Source of the DNA: Bacillus sp. FJAT-42376
GTDB lineage: Bacteria > Bacillota > Bacilli > Bacillales > Bacillaceae
Assembly: GCF_003816055.1 (NCBI RefSeq)
Contig: NZ_CP033906.1
Span: 3,720,001-3,784,000 of the forward strand
Direction: 5' to 3'
Length of the DNA: 64,000 nt
Shown: in pieces, positions 59,090 to 64,000 of the stretch
Numbering within the stretch: position 1 is the stretch's first letter
Layout of the letters: every line of letters starts with the position of its first letter
Program-made: the position numbers and the translations under genes
Notes under the pieces: generated by a model
Database searches by the model: none
The model's input: only the letters and a program-made list of their open reading frames with translations
What the model was told of the DNA's origin: nothing

Positions 59090-59428
59090 TTTGCGGATCT
59101 TCTTTAAAACAAAATACGCACAGCCGAAATTACAGTATTCATAAAGATATTCATCCAGTGTACTGATTTTTGTATCATAAGAGGCCTTCTGGTTCTGATC
59201 CTCAAAAAAGCCTTTTAGGCGCAGCTGGCCGTAGCCCCAGTCCCCAACGATATAATCGTATTTATTTAAGATGTCTGAGTACCGTGCTTTAAACGCTTCT
59301 TCGTTAAAGCCGTCTCGTTCATCCCGGAAAAGCTCATAATGAATATTTTGTACGGTTACCAATGGACAGCGCTCCTTACAGCGGACGTTTATTTCCTTTA
59401 TCATATCGGATTTTTGCTTCTCCATCAA
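59087..59428 (-). CDS. yutD: YutD family protein (DUF1027)
   Basis: The 113-residue protein has the YutD features: YELFRDERDGFNEEAFKARY, YDYIVGDWGYGQLRLKGFF and LYEYCNFGCAYFVLKKIRK. Function unknown. It lies in the conserved yutE-yutD-yutC-lipA stretch. Confidence 0.88.
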   Translation of the reverse strand: MMEKQKSDMIKEINVRCKERCPLVTVQNIHYELFRDERDGFNEEAFKARYSDILNKYDYIVGDWGYGQLRLKGFFEDQNQKASYDTKISTLDEYLYEYCNFGCAYFVLKKIRK

Positions 59429-59618
59429 TTACTAGGGAAAATTTACTGAAAACAGGCAATGTTAGAAAGGGAAGTGACATTTCCTTCAGCAGGTTTTCTG
59501 ATGTCAGGATTTTGGAACAGAACACGGTTTTGCAAAGACTGTTTAAGGTCTTCAGCAGCCAGGTGAACCACATGCATTTAAAATGTATGCGTGGTACGAA
59601 AAACAGGAGGTCAAATCA

Positions 59619-60293
59619 ATGAAACGATTCAGAGCATTGTTCATCGCTGCCACGTTTCTTTCTGCTCCTGCCTGTCAAAAGGCAGAAGAAGGGCAAAATC
59701 TCACAGATCAAAATGGCAGTACCATTAACGTGAATGAAAAGACAGACATGTACAAAAAAACGAGCAGCGAGAGCAAGAAAGAACAAAGAACAGAGAATTA
59801 CGGTTTTGTCCGGCATAAAAAAAGCAGCCTTACGGACAATGGACAACAAACCGAGTTTTACGGAATTAACAGGAAAGAGCTTGCGGATACGATCAGCGGA
59901 TTAGCGGTTCAGCTTCCAGGCATTGAAGAGGCGGCTGCTCTTGTAACAGATGAAGAAGTACTTATTGCTTATAGGGGCAGCGGGAAAAATAGAAATGAAA
60001 TGGCGGATATGGTCAGTAAAACAGCCATTTCAGTTGTTCCGCGTTATTACCATGTCTACATTTCCGATCAGCCCGCTTACTTTGATCAGCTTCAATCCTA
60101 CAGCAAGATGGATGCTCAAAGCCCGGATGCGGATGCGATTATTTCCAAATTGATCCGCCAGATGCTGAACGATTCTCCTCAGGGCAAAAGCCTGAATAAA
60201 GGAGAAAATGCCAACGGGGAAGGCTACGGGGAGAAGAATGAAAAAATGGACGAGGATATGAAAGATTCTTATGAAAAGACGCGCTACAAATAA
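59619..60293 (+). CDS. yutC: YhcN/YlaJ-family sporulation lipoprotein (YutC-like)
   Basis: The product is 224 residues from ATG 59619 (MKRFRALFIAATFLSAPAC), with AGGAGG ideally placed; upstream in-frame starts are rejected. The signal peptide ends APAC, a weak lipobox. The YhcN/YlaJ domain spans about 85-180 (ELADTISGLAVQLPGIEEAA, VTDEEVLIAYRG, ISVVPRYYHVYISDQPAYF), followed by a Lys/Asn/Gly-rich tail. Members are spore membrane lipoproteins. Confidence 0.85.
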   Translation: MKRFRALFIAATFLSAPACQKAEEGQNLTDQNGSTINVNEKTDMYKKTSSESKKEQRTENYGFVRHKKSSLTDNGQQTEFYGINRKELADTISGLAVQLPGIEEAAALVTDEEVLIAYRGSGKNRNEMADMVSKTAISVVPRYYHVYISDQPAYFDQLQSYSKMDAQSPDADAIISKLIRQMLNDSPQGKSLNKGENANGEGYGEKNEKMDEDMKDSYEKTRYK

Positions 60294-60339
60294 GAGGTCC
60301 TGTTAAAACAGGCCTAATCAAAAGAGTCTGTGGGGAATA

Positions 60340-60478
60340 TTAGAATGATTTAGCCTAATTTCCGCCCCTGGGTTTTTAGGCGGTTGAACCTCATCCCACA
60401 ATCCCGAGTGCGGGTCTTTGCCCCGCTGCTTTAGGCAGGAGTTCGCCTTTCCGCTTCAATCAGCCTGGCTTATCCGTA
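60340..60478 (+). repeat. Dispersed GC-rich intergenic repeat, plus copy
   Basis: The right half is well kept: CCCGCTGCTTTAGGCAGGAG, TTCGCCTTTCCGCTTCAATC and AGCCTGGCTTA; the left half is decayed. It lies between yutC and lipA and is followed by a GAAACGC-type hairpin. Confidence 0.65.
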
Positions 60479-60481
60479 AAC

Positions 60482-60522
60482 GAAAAAAGGAAACGCCTGG
60501 AATGCGTCTCCTTTTTTTCTTT
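60482..60522. terminator. lipA terminator of the GAAACGC type
   Basis: AAGGAAACGC-CTGGAAT-GCGTCTCCTTTTTTTC; strong T tract on plus, A tract on the other side, so it can serve yutC and lipA. Confidence 0.75.
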
Positions 60523-60528
60523 AAACAG

Positions 60529-61434
60529 TTATGCATTTGCCTGGCGTTTTTTGGAAGCTTCATTTACCTGCTCATCCGCATGATAAGAAGAACGGACCAT
60601 AGGACCCGCTTCACAGTGACTGAAGCCTTTGCTCATTGCAATTTCCTTTAGTTCTGCAAACTCATCGGGATGGTAATACTTTTGGACTTTCAAATGCTTT
60701 TTAGACGGCTGCAGATACTGGCCGATCGTCATAATGTCTACATGATTCGCACGCAGATCATCCATCGTTTGAAGAATTTCCTCTTTCGTTTCGCCGAGCC
60801 CTACCATTAGAGAGCTTTTCGTTGGAATATCAGGCTGCAGTTCTTTTGAACGGCGAAGCAGTTCAAGTGAGCGGTCATATTTCGCCCGGGCACGTACTCT
60901 TGGAGTCAGACGCTCAACCGTCTCGATATTGTGGTTTAAAATATCCGGACGGGCATCCATTAATGTTTTAAGGTTTTCATAAGATCCGCCCATATCGGAT
61001 GGAAGTACTTCGACTGTTGTGAATGGACTTTTTCTGCGGATCGCCCGCACCGTTTCAGCAAATACCTGGGAGCCGCCATCTTTCAGATCATCCCTTGCAA
61101 CGGCTGTTACAACCGCATGCTTCAGATTCATCAGAGCGACAGAATCTGCCACGCGTTCCGGCTCTTGAAGATCAAGCTCCGTTGGAAGGCCTGTTTTAAC
61201 TGCACAAAACCGGCATGCACGGGTACAAACGGATCCAAGAATCATGAAGGTCGCTGTGCGTCTGACCGCCCAGCATTCATGAATATTTGGACATTTTGCT
61301 TCCTCACAGACTGTATGAAGGTTTTTTTCCCTCATTAATTTCTTTAAGCCTGTGTAGTTTTCGTTCGTATTCAATTTTATTTTTAACCATTCCGGTTTAC
61401 GCAAATGTTCCTCTTGTTTTGCCAAAAAAATCAT
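60529..61434 (-). CDS. lipA: Lipoyl synthase
   Basis: This 301-residue radical SAM enzyme has the auxiliary cluster [13 protein letters not shown], the radical SAM triad [18 protein letters not shown]-type [20 protein letters not shown] and the C-terminal RSSYHADE serine ligand motif. It inserts sulfur into octanoyl groups on 2-oxoacid dehydrogenases and GcvH. Same place as B. subtilis yutB/lipA. Confidence 0.96.
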   Translation of the reverse strand: MIFLAKQEEHLRKPEWLKIKLNTNENYTGLKKLMREKNLHTVCEEAKCPNIHECWAVRRTATFMILGSVCTRACRFCAVKTGLPTELDLQEPERVADSVALMNLKHAVVTAVARDDLKDGGSQVFAETVRAIRRKSPFTTVEVLPSDMGGSYENLKTLMDARPDILNHNIETVERLTPRVRARAKYDRSLELLRRSKELQPDIPTKSSLMVGLGETKEEILQTMDDLRANHVDIMTIGQYLQPSKKHLKVQKYYHPDEFAELKEIAMSKGFSHCEAGPMVRSSYHADEQVNEASKKRQANA

Positions 61435-61661
61435 CTCCAGTATGTAGTCTCGTGAGTGAAAGAACTAAATGAAAACGTCACCACTAACGGGTAATCACCC
61501 TGCGCAAGATTTTTTCCTACAACCTCCACTTTAACATAGAAAAGGATTTAAGGACAAGAAAAAGGAAGGGGCTCGCTATTACTAACATTTACTACTAATG
61601 AAATTCCTGCTTCGTTTAAAACTAAGCCTATTAAAGAAGAGTTGAAAGGAGGCTCCTTATA

Positions 61662-62651
61662 TTGCGTTCTTTATTAATCGCCGTCATGCTGTTTCTATTT
61701 TGCTTTCCGCCTCAAGCATCCGCAAAAGGCATGGACGGGGAGACAGCTGAAAATGCTAAACGAATGGCGCTGTTTAAAAAAATCGGAAAACAAACTCACA
61801 TCTCCTGGGAACTTCTGGCCGCCGCAGACCTATTTGAGAGAAATGTAAGGCTTTCAAGAAGGGATCTTCCGAAACAGACCGGATTAATCGGGATATATAT
61901 TTTACCTGAGCGCTGGAGCGGACCTTTAAATACCGCCGCCTCAGACCGCAGCCCGGAACGCATCCGCCTTTTCGGAGGTATAGGAAAAGATGGAAACGGA
62001 GATGGACTTGCAGATCCGGCAAACGATGAAGATGTTCTATACTCCTATGCCTCCTTCCTTTCTAATTATGGAAACGGCTTTGAAAACACGAAAATCGGCT
62101 TGTGGGATTATTATCAGCGTGATAAATCAGTCGGTATGATTCTTGGATATATGAAAATTATTAATAAGGCTGGCCATTTGAATTTAAGCGGCCGGTCATT
62201 CCCGGTTCCTCTCCGCTATAATTACAGTTACCGCAGTACGTGGGGAGATGCCCGCGGCTGGGGCGGCAGACGAATTCATGAAGGAACCGATGTTTTTGCC
62301 GATTATGGAGTCCCTGTGCTGTCTACTTCGTACGGAATTGTTGAGATGAAGGGCTGGAACCGCTTTGGAGGCTGGAGAGTCGGTATCCGGGACGTCCGGA
62401 ACACCTATCATTACTATGGACATCTTAACGGATTCGCAAAAGGGCTGAGAGAAGGCATGGTGGTTAAGCCGGGGCAGGTCATCGGTTCTGTTGGCAGCTC
62501 CGGATACGGGCCGCCGGGAACGGCCGGGAAATTCCCTCCTCACTTGCATTACGGGATGTATAAAGATAATGGACGAACCGAATATTCCTTCGATCCCTAT
62601 CCTTACCTGAGGATTTGGGAACGGGCCGATAAAAAGAAGAAAACCCAATAA
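61662..62651 (+). CDS. lytH: M23 peptidase LytH (L-Ala-D-Glu endopeptidase)
   Basis: This 329-residue exported protein has a signal peptide (LLIAVMLFLFCFPPQASA), a linker domain, and a C-terminal M23 domain with HxxxD in GGRRIHEGTDVFADYGVPV and HxH in PPHLHYGMYK. The TTG start at 61662 follows AAAGGAGGCTCCTTATA. B. subtilis LytH (YunA) trims stem peptides during spore cortex formation. Position next to yunB supports the call. Confidence 0.92.
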   Translation: MRSLLIAVMLFLFCFPPQASAKGMDGETAENAKRMALFKKIGKQTHISWELLAAADLFERNVRLSRRDLPKQTGLIGIYILPERWSGPLNTAASDRSPERIRLFGGIGKDGNGDGLADPANDEDVLYSYASFLSNYGNGFENTKIGLWDYYQRDKSVGMILGYMKIINKAGHLNLSGRSFPVPLRYNYSYRSTWGDARGWGGRRIHEGTDVFADYGVPVLSTSYGIVEMKGWNRFGGWRVGIRDVRNTYHYYGHLNGFAKGLREGMVVKPGQVIGSVGSSGYGPPGTAGKFPPHLHYGMYKDNGRTEYSFDPYPYLRIWERADKKKKTQ

Positions 62652-62685
62652 AAAGAGCGCCGGCGGCGCTCTTTTTATTTCAGTT
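62650..62685. terminator. Bidirectional terminator
   Basis: AAAAAGAGCGCCGGCGGCGC then TCTTTTT between the convergent lytH and yunB. Confidence 0.85.
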
Positions 62686-63400
62686 CAATTGCAGGAGGCT
62701 GTCCCCCTCCCCCATTATAATAATCCGGAACATCTCCGCTGAAAGTTTTGATATCCACCGGAATATTAGCTGAAACGGTTGTGCTTTTACTGGAAAAGGG
62801 GATAATCACCCTGAGATTCACTTTTACATCAATGATGACTTTAATCAGTGCGTTATTGATTCCGAAAGGTTCGGCCGTAATTTTTGAATCGGTCAGGGCA
62901 TGGCCAACCATTTCAAAGCGCACCGGAATTTTGGGACCGACACTGCCGAGCAGAACGTTTCCGGTTGTTTGCCCAAGCGGGATTTCATAAATAAAATTTT
63001 CTTTCGAATCCTGCAGCTCCGGAATATTCAGAACGGCTAAGTTCCCCTTTTCTGCCAAAATAAGATTTCTTTGAATATGATCGGTGAAACTCGCCATCAT
63101 TTTCCTGACTCCTGCTGCATTGAAATCAGTGAGTTTTCCCTTTTCATCCACGTTTTCTTGAACAAGACGGCTTGTATCTCCTTCTTCCTCCAGCTCTTTT
63201 TTCAGAGCATCATTTATAATCAGCGATGCAATTTTTTGTGTTTCCGTTTCCGCAATACTCATCAGGACCGGCTGAATCTCTTTATTCACGATATACAGTC
63301 CTGCTGCAGTAGAAAAAACAAAAAAAATAAAAGACAGCAGCAGCACATATCGGAAAGGCATAACTCCTTTTCCCGGGAGACGTCTTTGAAATTTAGCCAA
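62675..63400 (-). CDS. yunB: Sporulation protein YunB
   Basis: The 241-residue protein has one N-terminal membrane helix (about 15-38) and a large extracytoplasmic domain with INDALKKELEEEGDTSRLVQ, SFTDHIQRNLILAEKGNLAV and SVGPKIPVRFEMVGHALTDS. YunB is a SigE-dependent protein of the mother cell; mutants sporulate poorly. TTG at 63400 follows GGGGGTATTTTTT. Confidence 0.88.
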   Translation of the reverse strand: MAKFQRRLPGKGVMPFRYVLLLSFIFFVFSTAAGLYIVNKEIQPVLMSIAETETQKIASLIINDALKKELEEEGDTSRLVQENVDEKGKLTDFNAAGVRKMMASFTDHIQRNLILAEKGNLAVLNIPELQDSKENFIYEIPLGQTTGNVLLGSVGPKIPVRFEMVGHALTDSKITAEPFGINNALIKVIIDVKVNLRVIIPFSSKSTTVSANIPVDIKTFSGDVPDYYNGGGGQPPAIELK

Positions 63401-63463
63401 AAAAATACCCCCTTTACATGCTAAATGTATGCACGCAAAAGAGGATGTACGCTATAAATTTCA

Positions 63464-63766
63464 CTAAATCATCAGCAGAAGGGCATCCCTTCCTGACATT
63501 CCGGTATGAATGCCGCGATTCTTCGCTTCATACGTAACGGATTCAAGCGGAGCATCCAATAGCTGGTCGATGGTCCGGACACCGACCGCTCTTGCTGCCA
63601 CAATTTCACGATCCTTAAGCTGACTATTTAATAAGGCTACATCCAGTGCACCGCAGGCAATATAGCCCTTGTCGCTGGAAATCGCCATGAAGCTGGTTTT
63701 TGGCAGCTGAACCGTCACGGCTGTGAACATATGACCGGCTATCACAATGGGGGAAATGGTCACCAT
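63464..63766 (-). CDS. yunC: YunC family protein (DUF1805)
   Basis: The 100-residue DUF1805 protein has VTISPIVIAGHMFTAVTVQL, GYIACGALDVALLNSQLKDR and EIVAARAVGVRTIDQLLDAP, the YunC fold. It is conserved in Bacillales; function unknown. AGGAAGGAGTG precedes the ATG. Confidence 0.9.
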   Translation of the reverse strand: MVTISPIVIAGHMFTAVTVQLPKTSFMAISSDKGYIACGALDVALLNSQLKDREIVAARAVGVRTIDQLLDAPLESVTYEAKNRGIHTGMSGRDALLLMI

Positions 63767-63825
63767 TATTCCACACTCCTTCCTCCTATCAGCTTATGTG
63801 CCGAAAAGGATGAAATGAACGGGAA

Positions 63826-64000
63826 TCAATTTTTGGCGCTGTTTTTATTAGAAAGTGACCATTCCAGCAAATCCCGCAGGAACTCCGGCATGAAATACTC
63901 TTTCTTTTCGGATTGCCCGATTACGGGATAAAGAGGACCAAGCGTAAACATGTCCGCTGTAGCGATCCTGTATGTCCTTTCAGAATCAAGAGGCAGCCCG
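63826..64000 (-). CDS. yunD: YunD, 3' end (partial)
   Basis: The last 57 codons of a minus-strand gene: GLPLDSERTYRIATADMFTL, then GPLYPVIGQSEKKEYFMPEF and SNKNSAKN. This matches the end of the 5'-nucleotidase C-terminal domain of metallophosphoesterase YunD, whose place beside yunC is conserved. The N-terminal catalytic domain is outside the window. Confidence 0.8.
   Translation of the reverse strand, partial: GLPLDSERTYRIATADMFTLGPLYPVIGQSEKKEYFMPEFLRDLLEWSLSNKNSAKN

Overview
The window reads as a chromosomal segment of a spore-forming Bacillaceae species related to Bacillus subtilis or Metabacillus. Gene order follows the B. subtilis com-deg-yue-yui-yum-yut-yun region almost gene for gene, Shine-Dalgarno sites are strong, TTG and GTG starts are common, and many genes belong to sporulation or germination families. 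No rRNA, tRNA, CRISPR array or prophage was seen.

Left part (1-14.3 kb): a SIMPL-domain gene, then a complete comQ-comX-comP-comA quorum-sensing locus on the minus strand preceded by degQ. comX (53 codons, ending TLNLYWL) and degQ (46 codons) were found by reading the minus strand. Next come an aldo/keto reductase, the EAL-HDOD protein PdeH/YuxH, an HpaB-type flavin monooxygenase, yueH, a tiny HTH protein, a divergent group of GerP-like spore genes with an Hsp20 gene, and yueF.

14.5-23.6 kb: a CNNM/CorC-type membrane protein, yuzF and yueE. Where B. subtilis carries its type VII secretion (yuk/yue) genes there is instead a CssRS-like secretion-stress two-component system with two small helical exported-looking proteins. 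adeR and ald follow, with an 18-bp palindrome across the adeR stop codon, then an OsmC protein.

23.6-37.9 kb: an orphan sporulation-type histidine kinase, yuiH and bioY diverging from a BirA-type operator, yuiF, a Gly/Tyr-rich repeat protein, pepA, yuiD, a cobalamin-binding protein apparently starting at CTG, yuiC-yuiB-yuiA, a NUDIX hydrolase, the NADH dehydrogenase yumB (three Rex-like sites upstream) and yumC.

37.9-42.3 kb is the accessory island and the best place to look for new biology. It holds a radical-SAM protein with the cysteine pattern of tetraether lipid synthase (Tes/MJ0619 family), translationally coupled to an Lgt paralogue that lacks residues essential in E. coli Lgt. Beside them is a 1.1-kb GC-rich tandem array of about 24 units of 41-42 bp, next to a REP-associated-type (HUH, Y1) transposase.

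42.4-64 kb returns to conserved order: sufA-like yutM, dapF, yuzB, yutJ, yuzD, yutI, yuxL, the overlapping hom-thrC-thrB operon (with CodY-like, cre-like and inverted-repeat sites upstream), yutH, yutG, an EAL-yutE-yutF operon, yutD, yutC, lipA, lytH, yunB, yunC and the end of yunD. A degenerate 130-150 bp GC-rich repeat recurs in at least five intergenic regions, usually next to an intrinsic terminator.
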